Assembly (NCBI RefSeq): GCF_002994745.2
Contig: NC_037090.1
Coordinates: 18,960,001 to 19,024,000, forward strand
DNA from: Rosa chinensis
Lineage: Eukaryota > Streptophyta > Magnoliopsida > Rosales > Rosaceae
Direction: 5' to 3'
Length of the DNA: 64,000 nt
Below the pieces are notes generated by a model, which saw only the letters and a program-made list of their open reading frames with translations, searched no databases and had not been told where the DNA came from. Positions 22,801-34,033 of the stretch are shown piece after piece; positions within the stretch are counted from its first letter, which is position 1; each line of letters opens with the position of its first letter. A program made the translations under genes and the position numbers.

Positions 22801-25800
22801 GAGTAGTTGTCTGCATGATTTTATGTTATGTGCAAAGATCACTCACCAGCTCGTTTCTTGCAAACCTTAGAAAGTTCACCACAACTAAGGCCTGATTACT
22901 TTGAGAGATGGGATACAATTTTCCGTTCTCGTTTCTTACAAATCCTAGAAAGTTCACCACAACTAGGACCTGATTACTTTGAGAAGAGGGAATTAGTTAT
23001 GTGAGCAAAAGAAGCAGTTCGTCTACTTCACTGAATCTCATTTGACAGAAAACAAAAGGAAACATGCCACCACATAGGCTATAGGTGAAGATGCATAGTA
23101 GGGTTACTTGATTCAGTGACTAAACATGAGTACACAATTTCATTTGTCCAGAATAAGGCATGATAACATAAGATACATGACTGAAAATATGTACATTTCA
23201 CTAGTGACTGTGATCAAGGGATACTAGGATCACAATTTTCTCAATCAATAGTGGACAGTCATCATTTTGCCTTAATGCTTAGAACATATCCCTAGGGCAT
23301 TCCTCAACATTTCAAACCTAGCAGTGTCAAGAGGCTTAGTGAACAGATCAGCAAGTTGATTTTCAGTGGGCACAAAGCTTAACTCAAGTATGTTTTGTTC
23401 AACCAAATCCCTAATAAAGTGATATCGGAGATCAATGTGCTTTGTTCGAGAGTGTTGAACAGGATTCTTAGTGATGTTAATAGCACTAGTGTTGTCACAG
23501 AAAATAGACAACTTACCTTGAGATATGCCATAATCATGAAGCATTTGCTTCATCCAAAGTATTTGTGTGCAGCAACTTCCAGCGGCAACATATTCAGCTT
23601 CTGCAGTAGACAAGGATATGCAGTTTTGTTTCTTACTATGCCAGGCAACCAGATTGTTGCCAATGAAAAAACATCCCCCTGAAGTGCTTTTCCGATCCTT
23701 TAAATTTCCTCCCCAGTCAGCATCAGAGTATCCTGCAATTTCTACATTAGTGTCGAAGGTATAGAAAAGGCCACAATTAACTGTACCTGCCACATAGCGG
23801 ATTATTCTTTTGACAGCGTCCAGGTGAGATTCTTTGGGGTTTGCTTGAAATCGAGCACACACACCCACACTGTAAGAGATGTCAGGTCTGCTGGCAGTGA
23901 GATAGAGCAAACTCCCGATCATACTTCGATAGAGAGTCGGATCAACTGATTTTCCTTCATGATCTTCGCTTAACTTAGTAGTTGTACTCATGGGATTGGT
24001 CACTGTCTTCTTGGAAGCAAGACCGAATTTCTTGATCAGGTTCTCAGCGTATTTTGATTGAGAGAGAAACAAACCTGTGTCTATCTGCTTTACTTGCAGT
24101 CCAAGAAAATACGTTAGTTCACCACACATGCTCATTTCAAATTCACTTTCCATGACAGATTGAAATTCTTTGACAAGGTATTTAGAAGTGGAACCAAATA
24201 CAATATCATCAACATACACTTGGGCAATGACAATGTCATTTTTGGTTCGTTTCACAAACAATGTTTTATCTATGGATCCTCTAGCATACCCTTTTCCCAC
24301 AAGATGAGTGGATAGTCTCTCATACCAGGCTCGAGGAGCCTGCTTTAGCCCATACAGGGCTTTCTTGAGCCGGTAGACATGATCTAGGTTGTGTGGATCT
24401 TGGAAACCTGGAGGCTGCTCTACATAAACTTCCTCCTGAAGAAATCCATTCAGAAAGGCAGTTTTGACATCCATTTGAAACAATTTGAACCGGAGATGAC
24501 AAGCAATGGATAGAAGTAATCTAACAGATTCCAACCTAGCTACAGGAGCAAAAGTCTCGTCAAAGTCAAGTCCTTCGACCTGTGAATATCCCTGAGCAAC
24601 TAGTCTGGCTTTATTCCTAATCACGTTTCCTTTTTCATCGCTTTTATTTCTGAAAATCCACTTAGTTCCTATAACATTGCACTTACTAGGCCTTGGTACT
24701 AAGTACCATACATCATTCCTAGTAAACTGATTCAGTTCATCTTGCATGGCGCTAATCCAGTTATCATCCAACAAGGCTGCCTTAATATTTTTTGGTTCAA
24801 TAATGGACACAAAACCAAAATGAGATATAATGTTCATGCTTACCAAATTTTCGGTAATGAAACACAGTAATACATTTTCTTCACTTACCTCAGAGGGACT
24901 TACCTGAACTGCAGCCTTTCTCCTTGTCATCGGACCATCTGTTAGATTGCCGATGATATCTTGAGTGGAGTGATCTTTTTGAACTTGCTTGAACCCTCTT
25001 CTTTGGGTGGGAGCTGGTTCAAAAATGTTGTCATGGATTTCCTCTTCCTCTTCCTCAGATGATGTTTCAGTATTCTGTGAAGGTGTGACCGAGAAGGGTG
25101 AGGTATCTGCAAATGTTACTTCCTGTTTCACACATTGATCATCAATAGAAACATTAATGGATTCCATAACAACACGAGTTCTTTTATTGTAAACCCTATA
25201 TGCTCTGCTGTTCAGAGAATACCCCAAGAACACACCATCATCACTTCTAGCATCAAACTTACCAAGGTGTTCTCTATCTCGTAGAATGTAACAAGGACTG
25301 CCAAAAACATGAAAGTGTTTAACATTTGGCTTCTTACCTTTCCACAGCTCGTAAGCAGTTTGATCATTTCCTGGTCTAAGGAATACTCTATTTATTGTGT
25401 AGCAAGCAGTGCTGATCGCCTCAGCCCAAAAGTTTTTGCTTAAACCTGCAGCGTGTAGTAATACTCGAGCCATGTCTAGCAGTACCCTATTTTTCCTTTC
25501 CACTATCCCATTTTGTTGAGGGGTTATTGGAGCTGAGAACTCATGTGACACACCAAGCTCATGACAGTAGTTAGAAAAAGAGGCATTTTTAAATTCAGTT
25601 CCATTATCTGATCTTATTCTCACTAAACAGTTATTAGATGATTGTTTCTCAATGATTAATTTTTGACTCAAGTTCTTAAAGGACTCAAACGTTTCAGTTT
25701 TGTCTTTCAAGAAGTTTACCCAGGTGTATCTTGAGAAATCATCTACAACTACTAGTATGTAGCTCTTACCTCCAAGACTTTCAGATTGAGCTGGTCCCAT

Positions 25801-28800
25801 GAGATCCATGTGTAATAGTTCCAATACTTGTGAGGTTGTCGCAGAATTTACCATTCTGTGAGGTGCCTTAGTTTGCTTTCCAACCTTGCAGTCTCCACAC
25901 ATCTTGTCAGTTTTACCTTTTAAATTTGGCAAGCCTCGGACACATTGTTTGGAAGATAATTTCAGCAAGTCCTGATAGTTGATATGTCCCATCTTTCTGT
26001 GCCAAAGTTCAAAGGTTTCCTCTGTGGATTTAACAGACAAACAAGACTGCAAACTAGAAGATTCATTTGCTTGAATATGATAACAGTTATCAACAGATCT
26101 CATACCTCCCATGATACCTTCACCTTTCTGATTTAGGACCAAACATCTCTGTTTGTTAAACCACACATCTTCATAGTCATCAGCCAAATGGCTGACGCTA
26201 ATCAGATTTGCAGTTAATCCTTCAACAAATAACACATTTTTAAGGTTAGGTATACCTGGAGTGTTTACTGTACCTCGAGCTAGAATGTTAGCTTTCCTCC
26301 CATCTCCAAACGTGACTGATCCAGAGGTATTTTCATCCTCAAATGAAGTAAACCAGGTTTTGTCTCCAGTCATGTGTCTAGAACAACCACTGTCAACATA
26401 CCAAAAATCTCGTCGTTTGTCAGCAAATGCAGTTAAAGCTACCAAACAAGTTGCCTCAATGTGAGAGCGTTGATGAATTTTGCTAGCACAAACAAAAAGA
26501 CATGTATCATCAGTTTCACCAACAGGGGACCAATGATTTTTGCTTTTAATTTTTCTGGTCCAGACATCTTTTCTTCTTTCAGTTTGAGGATTCTTTTGAG
26601 AAACAATTTCAGTTAATTTGTTAATGAGTTCCTTTTGTTCTTTAAGCTCAACCTGTAAGGTTTCAACAGTACATTTTTCTTGAGAAAATTGTAAGTTTAA
26701 AAACCGTTCATTACATCTAGGTCTGATATGGCCAATCTTACCACAGTGATGACAAGTAGGAACAAAGGTTCTAGGGTTTGCGTACCTGTGTTGACCAGTG
26801 GGGGATTCTTGGTCAAGTTTTACCTGATGATGTTGGTTTGAATTACCTTCCCTTACACTTTTGACATGATCATCAAGGGAGACATCTATCTGCTCTACAG
26901 ATGGTTTTGAGGCACGTACGAATTTGGTGCTTTTGGAATCTTCTCCAGTGTATCCTAGCCCACATGTATCATGAGGAGCTTTTCCTGATCCAAGTAACTT
27001 GGACATGGAAGTGGAGCTGATATCAAACTTCATGAATCTTTCTTGAGTTAATTTTAACTCATGTTGTAGAGACTCATTTTTCGCTAACAGTTCCAAGTTC
27101 AGGGCTCTTTGTCCTTTAACATCCAGTTCTAGAAGTTTGATCTTGTTGAGATACTCATTCTTTTCAGTCTTCCACGTCAGTATCTTTTGGTCACCTTGTA
27201 GATCTGCCGATTCACTCACGAGTTTGCTTTTCTCCAGTTTCCATGCAGATTGTGAGGATTCGAATAGTTTCTCCACCTTTTCTTTTTCAGTCCTCAGGAA
27301 ATCTACTTCTTTTTCCAAGCTCAAGTTTCTAATCAGAGTGGCCTTTGAAGCTTTGTAGAGTTGTTTGCAGCGAACATTTGTTTCATCATCATCAGAGAAA
27401 TACTCATCACTTTCAGAATCAGGCAACAATGATGAGACAAGAGCCACATTTTCAATTTCTTGAGATTCATCATCACTCCAAGTTGAAAGGAGTGACTTGT
27501 TGTTGCTGTTTCCAAGCTTCCTATTTCCACAGTCAGTAGAAATGTGACCGAAACCACCACATTCATAGCATTTTGGTTTCCCTGAGTGATTTCCTTTGAA
27601 GTTTCCTCTTCCATTCTTACTATTGTAGTCACTGTTGTTACCACTGCCAATATAGTTATTCCTTCTGGGAGCATTCGTGTTTTTAGAGGAGTTCTTGCTT
27701 TTGAGAAATTTTTTGAATTCCTTCGTCAGTAGAGCAAGATCTAGTGATCCTTCTTCCTCTTCAATTTCTTTCACTGCTTTGAAGGCTACGCCCTTGTTTT
27801 TCTTCTCAGGTTTTAACATCATCTCATAGGTTTTCAAATTTCCGATGAGCTCATCAAGTGGATAATCATCTATATCAAAAGAGTCCTCTATGCTCGTAAC
27901 CTTTGAGTGAAATTTTTCCGGCAGAGCCCTGAGTATCTTTTTGACTATTTTATCTTCATCAAAAGGTGCTCCTAGACTGCGACACTGACCGGAGATTTTA
28001 AGAATTCTACCATGGAAGTCATCCACGGTTTCATCATCTGCCATAGTCATGGTTTCGAATTCAAAAATCAGTGCTTGCAGTTTCTGTGCACGTACCTTTT
28101 TATTTCCTTCGTATGTAATCTGTAGGAGATCCCATGCCTGCTTGGCAGTCTCACAATGACTTATCCTCAGTTTTTCCCGCTCCGATAGGGCTGTGAAGAT
28201 GCTGTTCTTCGCTTTGAAATCTGCTTGCAAGTTACGAACTTCTTCCTCAGTCCAGTCCTTCCTTGGTTTGGGAGTGGTAGTGGAAGCGCCTTCTTCTTTT
28301 GCTTTTGTCATAGGTACACTCCAGCCATTTTCTACGATGTTCCACACGTGTTCATCTTGAGCATAGAGGTATGATTTCATGTAAATCTTCCATTGAGTGT
28401 ATTTTTCACATCCACCTTCGAACCAGGGAGGACTATTTATAGATCCCCCAGTAGCCCTATCACGTGAATGTTCCATCTTTCCTGGGATCTCTAGAAGGTT
28501 CTAGAACCCGCTCTGATGCCAATTGAAAATACTAGATGGAACCAGTGTTGATAAAATACTTTTTCTCAAGAGTTTAATCAAAGAAAGTATGATACATGAC
28601 ACGAAGATTTGCTAACGCAGTGTAAACCTCTCCACTGAGGAAACTTCACTGCGTGGCTTTTAACGTAGCCAACACGAAAAATCAATCCAATATTAAACAC
28701 TAGAGTTTACAGAATACAAGTAGTGTTGTTCACAACAAACACCTTTTCTTAGCAACAAATGCTAACTTGTTTTACAACCATTCTAACTCTAGATTCAACA

Positions 28801-29895
28801 TTCCAGGCAATCAATCTTCAGCCTTCCTTTCACTCAATTGAATCACTGATCTTGAGAGTGAATGTAAAAGATTATGCAAAGTAATACATGAAACAATTAA
28901 AGAGGGTTTTTCGAAAACGATTTGAACAAAACAAGAAGTTCAAAGAGAAACCAGTTTCAGCCGTCAAAAACCCTACACAAAACTTTAGTTTTGAAACCTT
29001 TTTATAAGGGAGAAAAACTCCCCCTCAATCAAATCTTTTCTTGATAATTGATTAAGATAAATATAGAAAGATTTAAAACAGTTTTTGAATGTGCAATCGA
29101 TACTTTCCTAACAAGGTCTCAAATTGATATGCATGTTAAAAACCATTTTAATGCATAAGGGATTATTGACTTAATACAACCGATATGCATATCAATTTAG
29201 ATTTATACCAACCAATATGGAATGAATACACATTAAACTCAAGATCAGTGACTCGATTTGACTTGATCTTGTCTTCAAGAACCGATCTTGTGATCTTTCT
29301 CTTTGCTTCCTTGAAGCTCCGGTTTCCTCGTCGTAGTGGGAAATCATATGTTGAATGGTAATAGGCCAATGTACTTACACAATAGCCACACCCTATGCCA
29401 TAATATGTACTCTTTACTTGCTTTTATTTCTCTGACAATAGTCTGAATTTAATTAACTGAATGTTTATTGTCTTTGTGTTTTCGTTTCTAGGTTTGATAG
29501 TAGAGAATATATACTGTAAGTTATACCAGTGCAGGTGCTCCTTCAAATAAGGATCACTAGGGCCAGGAACATCTGGGTCTGTCATCACCTGTGAATCAAA
29601 ATCAATTAACTTAGCGATTTCGTAGATCTGATAAAACACAATCGGCGAACAATGGAGCCCAGAAAAAAAAAAAAAAAAAAAACGATGTGCACCGTACCAG
29701 AGTGAAGAATGATCTCATGTCGCCTCCTTGAATCTCAACTCTAGGTTTGGCGGTGACTGCAGATGGGAAGAGCTCATGTCCATTGAAGACGAGTTTGGTG
29801 CTGTAAGTGACAATCATTTTAGTAGTTGGGGTAAAGTAATCAAGAACATCTCCTATGACTCTTCCAACAACTAAAGGTTCCGACATTCTTGCCAT
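19892..29895 (-). CDS. KSN: TFL1/CEN-type floral repressor with a copia element in intron 2 (rose KSN)
   Basis: PEBP-family protein that represses flowering, by analogy with TFL1 as a cofactor of FD-type bZIPs at the shoot apex. Four exons: 29895-29698 (198 bp), 29588-29527 (62), 20260-20220 (41) and 20109-19892 (218), the standard TFL1/FT exon sizes, all GT-AG. The product is 172 residues. His84 in KEHLHW occupies the position that is His in TFL1 and Tyr in FT. The external loop ([17 protein letters not shown], about 125-141, with Asp139) is TFL1-like, not FT-like, so a repressor is expected. The C-terminus [11 protein letters not shown] is typical. Intron 2 (29526-20261) holds a complete 8.9-kb copia retrotransposon in the same orientation; without it the intron would be about 340 bp. 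All coding exons are intact. In roses this insertion is known to go with loss of full-length KSN transcript and continuous flowering. Confidence 0.96.
20261..20449 (-). other. KSN intron 2, portion between the retrotransposon and exon 3
   Basis: Host intron sequence. It contains TATGCCATAATATGTACT (20356-20373) followed by a second short match ACTTGCTTTTA. The same two strings recur on the other side of the retrotransposon at 29394-29426, so the intron already held, or acquired, a short duplication distinct from the 5-bp target duplication. Confidence 0.7.
20455..21310 (-). repeat. 3' LTR of the KSN copia element
   Basis: 856 bp, minus-strand ends TGTAAGTACATTGG to CTAGTATTTTCA. By eye it has no difference from the copy at 28524-29379. 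A TATA-like TTATAAAAAGG occurs on the minus strand near 20928-20938. Confidence 0.95.
21311..21322 (-). promoter_or_regulatory. polypurine tract of the KSN copia element
   Basis: AAAGGGGGAGAT on the minus strand directly abuts the 3' LTR start and would prime plus-strand DNA synthesis. Related tracts lie at 21581-21593 (AAAGGGGGAGAAG) and 22225-22238 (TTGAGGGGGAGAAG). Confidence 0.8.
21578..22030 (-). CDS. extra reading frame downstream of pol in the KSN copia element
   Basis: About 150 residues from the ATG at 22030 ([20 protein letters not shown]); the frame is open up to 22150, which would add 40 hydrophobic residues in front. The middle section (about 55-100, [20 protein letters not shown] and on) looks helical and coiled-coil-forming, and the C-terminus is acidic ([12 protein letters not shown]). 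It sits between pol and the 3' LTR, where some Sireviruses carry an extra or envelope-like ORF. No retroviral envelope feature is visible in the 150-residue form, and I do not recognise a family. The last codons and stop are formed by one of the polypurine tracts. It may be a real element gene or a chance frame; length and lack of stops in the young element favour the former modestly. Confidence 0.5.
   Translation of the reverse strand: MVRSQQTTRLGGHRRLPPPEEGRQAAARAGILHPGMHRTRSRSPPPPVSLESLRDQILVADWRIACLTTDMDDMHSLLVRTRHALTTLTQEIRNMQRHPPGFDAPGPSHAMQEPVAPEESSDSMDEEEFLDTVTKLCEEFDVPSHSKGEK
22151..23271 (-). other. non-coding spacer of the KSN copia element
   Basis: Between pol and the extra frame. 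It contains an approximately 70-bp tandem pair at about 22851-22990, each with AGAAAGTTCACCACAACTA, then CCTGATTACTTTGAGA. No other coding frame is supported. Confidence 0.6.
23272..28476 (-). CDS. copia gag-pol polyprotein, intact
   Basis: One uninterrupted 1734-residue frame. Gag: N-terminal UBN2-like region (about 1-230), zinc knuckle [14 protein letters not shown] (303-316), acidic segment and a long coiled coil (about 385-480), second knuckle [14 protein letters not shown] (575-588). Protease: [13 protein letters not shown] with Asp695. Integrase: zinc motif about 826-863, catalytic D891, D957 and E993. Reverse transcriptase about 1250-1480 with YVDD at 1421-1424. RNase H with D1585, E1628 and D1661, ending in the [10 protein letters not shown] segment typical of copia. 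All catalytic residues are present. It is transcribed in the same direction as KSN. The start is the first ATG, 44 bases past the 5' LTR and just after the primer-binding site. Confidence 0.96.
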   Translation of the reverse strand: MEHSRDRATGGSINSPPWFEGGCEKYTQWKIYMKSYLYAQDEHVWNIVENGWSVPMTKAKEEGASTTTPKPRKDWTEEEVRNLQADFKAKNSIFTALSEREKLRISHCETAKQAWDLLQITYEGNKKVRAQKLQALIFEFETMTMADDETVDDFHGRILKISGQCRSLGAPFDEDKIVKKILRALPEKFHSKVTSIEDSFDIDDYPLDELIGNLKTYEMMLKPEKKNKGVAFKAVKEIEEEEGSLDLALLTKEFKKFLKSKNSSKNTNAPRRNNYIGSGNNSDYNSKNGRGNFKGNHSGKPKCYECGGFGHISTDCGNRKLGNSNNKSLLSTWSDDESQEIENVALVSSLLPDSESDEYFSDDDETNVRCKQLYKASKATLIRNLSLEKEVDFLRTEKEKVEKLFESSQSAWKLEKSKLVSESADLQGDQKILTWKTEKNEYLNKIKLLELDVKGQRALNLELLAKNESLQHELKLTQERFMKFDISSTSMSKLLGSGKAPHDTCGLGYTGEDSKSTKFVRASKPSVEQIDVSLDDHVKSVREGNSNQHHQVKLDQESPTGQHRYANPRTFVPTCHHCGKIGHIRPRCNERFLNLQFSQEKCTVETLQVELKEQKELINKLTEIVSQKNPQTERRKDVWTRKIKSKNHWSPVGETDDTCLFVCASKIHQRSHIEATCLVALTAFADKRRDFWYVDSGCSRHMTGDKTWFTSFEDENTSGSVTFGDGRKANILARGTVNTPGIPNLKNVLFVEGLTANLISVSHLADDYEDVWFNKQRCLVLNQKGEGIMGGMRSVDNCYHIQANESSSLQSCLSVKSTEETFELWHRKMGHINYQDLLKLSSKQCVRGLPNLKGKTDKMCGDCKVGKQTKAPHRMVNSATTSQVLELLHMDLMGPAQSESLGGKSYILVVVDDFSRYTWVNFLKDKTETFESFKNLSQKLIIEKQSSNNCLVRIRSDNGTEFKNASFSNYCHELGVSHEFSAPITPQQNGIVERKNRVLLDMARVLLHAAGLSKNFWAEAISTACYTINRVFLRPGNDQTAYELWKGKKPNVKHFHVFGSPCYILRDREHLGKFDARSDDGVFLGYSLNSRAYRVYNKRTRVVMESINVSIDDQCVKQEVTFADTSPFSVTPSQNTETSSEEEEEEIHDNIFEPAPTQRRGFKQVQKDHSTQDIIGNLTDGPMTRRKAAVQVSPSEVSEENVLLCFITENLVSMNIISHFGFVSIIEPKNIKAALLDDNWISAMQDELNQFTRNDVWYLVPRPSKCNVIGTKWIFRNKSDEKGNVIRNKARLVAQGYSQVEGLDFDETFAPVARLESVRLLLSIACHLRFKLFQMDVKTAFLNGFLQEEVYVEQPPGFQDPHNLDHVYRLKKALYGLKQAPRAWYERLSTHLVGKGYARGSIDKTLFVKRTKNDIVIAQVYVDDIVFGSTSKYLVKEFQSVMESEFEMSMCGELTYFLGLQVKQIDTGLFLSQSKYAENLIKKFGLASKKTVTNPMSTTTKLSEDHEGKSVDPTLYRSMIGSLLYLTASRPDISYSVGVCARFQANPKESHLDAVKRIIRYVAGTVNCGLFYTFDTNVEIAGYSDADWGGNLKDRKSTSGGCFFIGNNLVAWHSKKQNCISLSTAEAEYVAAGSCCTQILWMKQMLHDYGISQGKLSIFCDNTSAINITKNPVQHSRTKHIDLRYHFIRDLVEQNILELSFVPTENQLADLFTKPLDTARFEMLRNALGICSKH
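28508..28521 (-). promoter_or_regulatory. primer-binding site of the KSN copia element
   Basis: TGGCATCAGAGCGG on the minus strand, two bases past the 5' LTR end, resembles the initiator-methionine tRNA complement TGGTATCAGAGC used by most plant LTR elements (one mismatch in the first 12 bases). Confidence 0.8.
28524..29379 (-). repeat. 5' LTR of the KSN copia element
   Basis: 856 bp, identical by eye to 20455-21310, followed by the target duplication CAATA at 29380-29384. It lies 138 bp after exon 2 in the direction of KSN transcription, so any LTR polyadenylation signal would act early in intron 2. Confidence 0.95.
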
Positions 29896-30013
29896 TTTTA
29901 GTACTCAAAAGCGAGAGAGGAGGTCGTACAAATATCAAAGATAGATAAAAGGAAGGAAGGATTGTACTTCTAATATTTTCCTTGCTTGCAATTGGAATCC
30001 CTGTATCGCTCTG

Positions 30014-30021
30014 TATTTATA
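30014..30021 (-). promoter_or_regulatory. TATA box of KSN
   Basis: TATAAATA on the minus strand about 120 bp ahead of the ATG at 29895, leaving a short 5' UTR. No better TATA-like match lies between it and the ATG. Confidence 0.6.
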
Positions 30022-30602
30022 GTGATCTCAAGTACGCAACTAGTTGCTTTAGATCTCTTGAGAAGAAGAAGAAGAGTATATAAGAGGAGAATATCATGGA
30101 CATTAGAAATTAACTCTATTAGTCCCCCACCTCCCATCGTCTCTTTCTCTGTGTACGTGTCACATCAATGCAAAGGGTTAATGCTTTCTTGAGGAAAATG
30201 TTCTCTTCTTCCGGACAGGATGTTATGAAATTATCATTTTTCAACCGTTGATCATGTTGACTCTTGCATGCATGAATGTGTAGTTATGACTAATAAGAAG
30301 TCTTGAGAGTGTAGTTAGTTTTCTCAAGCACTTACGTGTTACTACTACTAAACTTTAAAGTTTAAACCCTATTACAAATGTGAAGGTTCATTAAGACTTG
30401 GAACAAGTCGCTGGATTACAATGTGGTCCTCAATCGCTGCCGCAATGACTTCGGCGAAGGAAAGTTTTCAAGGAAAGATGGAGGTAAGTTTTGGCTGAAA
30501 TGAGGCTCTAAGGTATGATAAGTATGCTTAATATGACTATTTTAAATTCCAATGCTTTTTGAGTAAAGTTTTTTAGAAAATGATGATGGATGGCAAAGAG
30601 AT
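30022..30602. other. KSN upstream region
   Basis: Proximal promoter sequence for KSN, including an AAGAAGAAGAAGAG run at about 30063-30075. No gene seen. Other regulatory sites cannot be assigned with confidence by eye. Confidence 0.4.
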
Positions 30603-30612
30603 CACTAAATAG

Positions 30613-30967
30613 ATTTTTTTTTTTTTTAGAATAAGAATCCTTTATTGAAAATAACCAAGATTACATAATACGGGAATGACCGGTGGTGGACAAGAACTCC
30701 CCACTCTCCTCCCTAAAAACCGAACTAGTTACGGGTCCGTCATCAAGAATGACATCCACGAGCCAAAAGACCCCAACCCCTAACCTATTTTGCCCAACCT
30801 CACAGGCTACAGATAACCCCGAGAAACTCGAAAACACCCCATAGACAACCTCCAGAGAAACTAGCGCCCTCTTCCACACTGCGTCCCAATGAAACCAGAC
30901 CACGTGCAATGATCGCTTGTTAGCACATTGACCATAAGAAAAAACTGAAATTAAACCAACTCGTCCC
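30613..30967 (-). mobile_element. poly(A)-tailed retroposed insertion
   Basis: About 355 bp, ending on the minus strand in TTTCAATAAAGGATTC and a poly(A) run (T-run at 30614-30628 on the plus strand). It is flanked by a 10-bp duplication CACTAAATAG (30603-30612 and 30968-30977). This is the signature of LINE-mediated retroposition: a 5'-truncated LINE or a retroposed transcript. The 82-codon minus-strand frame inside is not recognised. Confidence 0.7.
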
Positions 30968-30977
30968 CACTAAATAG

Positions 30978-32464
30978 TGAGTTTAGTAGATTTTAAACTT
31001 TTCAGTAGTGAGTTTTCAAGCATTGTTATAATATGTCAGTGAACCATAACATGTTACTAGTTAGAAGTTACGGGTTCAAATCTCACTATTATTAACGATT
31101 GATAGGATGAAAAAGAAAAAACAATTTTATATATATACAAGCATTGCAATAACATATTAGACCGTCTAAATCTATAAAACGCAACTGCCATAATTTTTTA
31201 AACCGTGCATCGTTTTAGTTATGTCATATATATACTCAGTTCTTTCAGAGGCTCTACATTATAGAAAGAAAAAAAAGAGTTAAATAGTTTCTGACCTTAA
31301 TGCGCCTGACATACTAATATGGGTAATGGGTCCTTGGAATCGGTTCTTGATTGGCTGTAAACCTAATTATTGAAACCATTCATTCAAAAGAAAAGGGTGT
31401 TTTTCTTAAAAGCTTAATAAACTATCATCATGTGGGTCCTTCGGTGCCACCTCAATGCTAATTTAAAGCAAAACAGAAAAAATGTCTAGGATTCTGTTCA
31501 TCCTGAAGATCCACCCCTTATAAAGGAAAATTTGCTGTGTTCCACTAAAGAGCCTTTCTGAATTACAGGAAAGAATTCATGGGAATTTACCATTTTGAGA
31601 GATTCTCAGTTATTTTTTGTATTTCTGAGACTTCTTTAAGCAATGAGAGAGGGAAGCCCAGGGCATAAAGGAACTCCACCCGTGAGTGGTGACAGTAGTG
31701 CAGATTGAGAGGTCATCTCATTAGCCGAGGGCCACTACCAAAGTGAAAAAAAAAAGTGTCGCGAAGAAGTTCCTAGAGTAGTAATGAAAATGTATACACT
31801 ACCTGAAGGAAGTGGTGTTTCTATAAGAAGAAGAAGCCAAAAGTACTTTTTCTTCGCGTATGCCACGTTACTCCTCGTCTGAGCCAAAGTACTTTTCTCC
31901 GTATTTGCCACGTCAGTCCTCGTGTGGACTGAGGAGTACTATACCCTGCAACTCTCTGCATTCACCCCACCCAACTTTATTTCTGTTTGCTCTTTTATAT
32001 TTTCATGGGGTTTTTGCCGAAAAAAAAATAAGAAAATATTGGTTTTCATGGAGAGTTCTACATACAACCTCACTAATGCGGTTGGATCGGCCACATTTGG
32101 AACACGTGTTATTAGAACTAGCTCACGAGAAAGAAACTTTACACGTTTTTTTTTTTTTTAGGTTGTCTATGATATTTAGATGTATATATCATACATTAAT
32201 TTTACAGCTAATGAAATTAAAAATTATAATTTAATTGAACTAAATTTATAACATTGACAACTAAATTATCACATTCGTTCTACACTTTTACATATAATTA
32301 AATCAAATTACCACATCAACAATAATTGTACATAAACATGTAAAAATGTCGTAGGTAAAATAATTACCTCTAATAGAACTAAAATTACTAAAAAAATGAC
32401 TTTTTTTACTACAATGACAACAAATTTATTGTCACAATAAATGTGGGTATCACCTACATGTACC
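30978..32464. other. intergenic, no gene
   Basis: AT-rich. Has a near-duplicate pair at 31858-31881 and 31906-31924 (GCCACGTTACTCCTCGTCTGA against GCCACGTCAGTCCTCGTGTGGA). Frames at 31860-32234 have no recognisable product. Confidence 0.4.
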
Positions 32465-32467
32465 TTA

Positions 32468-32893
32468 GAGCATCTTTAGTAATACTAGCTAAAGTATAGA
32501 GAGCGAGATGAGACTCTCCATTATAATTTTTAGCTATCTTGCTCCTAAATATAGAGAGCGAGATGAGGCTCTCTATAATTTAAAATATTTCTTTTATGAT
32601 ATTTTATGTAATTATAAATACATTTAAACTATTTAATCTCCATGTAAAAAAATATAAATTCAAAACTAGTTAAAATAGAGAGCACTGATGCAGATGTATT
32701 TCTAAAGTGGCTAGCCAAAATGACTTTTGAGCTATTTTGGCTAAAATTTGACTCAAACATGGCTACCATTGCTAAAGATGCTATAATAGAGATCCACTTA
32801 GGAGTCTGGTGCAGCTGCTAAAATAGATAAAAAGCTAAACATGCTGTATAAAATAGTTAAGGAGTCAAAATAGAGAGTCTGCTAAAGATGCTC
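32468..32893. mobile_element. Tourist-like (PIF/Harbinger) MITE
   Basis: Terminal repeats GAGCATCTTTAGTAAT at the left and CTGCTAAAGATGCTC at the right, flanked by the 3-bp target TTA (32465-32467 and 32894-32896). Internal subterminal copies of TGCTAAAGATGCT (about 32769) and repeated AGAGAGCGAGATGA blocks are present. No coding capacity. Confidence 0.8.
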
Positions 32894-32896
32894 TTA

Positions 32897-34025
32897 GAAT
32901 TTTTCCTTTTTTTCTTCTCACTTTTGCCCTTGCGTATGTTTCCGTTTTTTCTTCGTTGTGTCTTCTATAAAACTGAACAAATTGTTCTTTCCTGTATGAA
33001 TGTGGTATTTGAAGATTGGCAAATCTCGAAGCTATGATGGCATTTGGCGTTCTTGTCAGAACAAAATTATAAAAGAAAATATTACTTACATTCGATTCTA
33101 ATTTATCACTCATTGCTTTCTGTTACTTGGGAAGTTGGGATTTTGATTCAGAGGTTGGAAGAATAACATTCATGGTGTATTTGATAATTGATATGGTCAG
33201 GGGAAGACAAGAGGGAGATGCTTTAGGGCACCCAAATGAATGAAAATATGACTTGTTTTGGAGGGTAAAAGAGGAAAAGAAATCTTTGGCTGAATAAAGT
33301 CCTTTCAATAATTGATGGAAAAAAAGTCAAAAACTGCATCAGAAACACATTGACACACGTACGTGTAGAAAGTAGCAGTGTGGCTGACCCAACCGCTCAG
33401 AGAGGTTGCATATCACTTCCCCTTTCGTTCCTCCTTTCCCTCCTCACGGTTTCTCTAATATTGTTCCCCGAATCTAGTCTATGATTTAAGTTTCGATCGG
33501 TCTTATCTCCTCTTCCAATGTCACTCTGCGAATCGAGCTTCAAAGCGTAAATGTTGGTACTCTCGATCAGTATGAACTATAATATTCCATCGTGGACGTC
33601 AGTTGGTAAGGTACTGCAAAACGTCAAATTCCAGTTACAATGCGCATGCACTAGCTAAGAGGAGCAAGCGGGAAATGGATTCTCTAGTTGTCTAGCCATT
33701 GTCTGTCTTGTAAGTTATAATAGGAAATGTTATTAATTTTGCACTATTAATGATTTCTTGCCAAGCCTAGTATGAATATAATTTGCTCTAAAACTTGAAG
33801 ATGATGTCCAAAGTTTAGGTTTCTGAACCTCACTCTCGAGGAATGGAGTTTATTCTTGAGAAAAAGTACTAAAAGGCTAGGGAATCCTAATAATTGAATT
33901 GGTTAAATAAAATTAAAAGAGTAACAAACAAAGGAAGAGTTCTGGTACAAAATTGTAATGATTGCTACAAGAGCAATGGTTCCAGTTACATTTAGATTTA
34001 GATGTATGAAATTTAAACACATTTG
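32897..34025. other. intergenic, no gene
   Basis: Ordinary AT-rich sequence. A pyrimidine-rich block at 33415-33500 (CCCCTTTCGTTCCTCCTTTC) looks like a 5' UTR but leads into no supported reading frame. Confidence 0.4.
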
Positions 34026-34033
34026 ATCCCATT

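Larger units (their letters stand above)
20455..29379 (-). mobile_element. complete copia (Sirevirus-like) LTR retrotransposon in KSN intron 2
   Basis: 8925 bp, flanked by the target duplication CAATA (20450-20454 and 29380-29384). The two LTRs are 856 bp each and look identical by eye. Order on the minus strand: 5' LTR, primer-binding site, one uninterrupted gag-pol frame, about 1.1 kb spacer, an extra small frame, several polypurine tracts, 3' LTR. The long gag with two zinc knuckles and a coiled coil, space after pol, and repeated AAAGGGGGAGA-type tracts resemble Sireviruses (SIRE/Maximus). An intact frame and matching LTRs mean a young and perhaps autonomous element. Confidence 0.95.

Noticed and set aside
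29611..29639. Poly-T tract and reading frame extension beyond KSN exon 1
   Set aside because: Intron 1 read-through; exon 1 ends at 29698 at a GT donor with the standard size.
19892..29895. Possibility that the PEBP gene is FT (a flowering activator)
   Set aside because: His84 in the KEHLHW motif and the [16 protein letters not shown] loop are of TFL1 type, not the Tyr and loop of FT.
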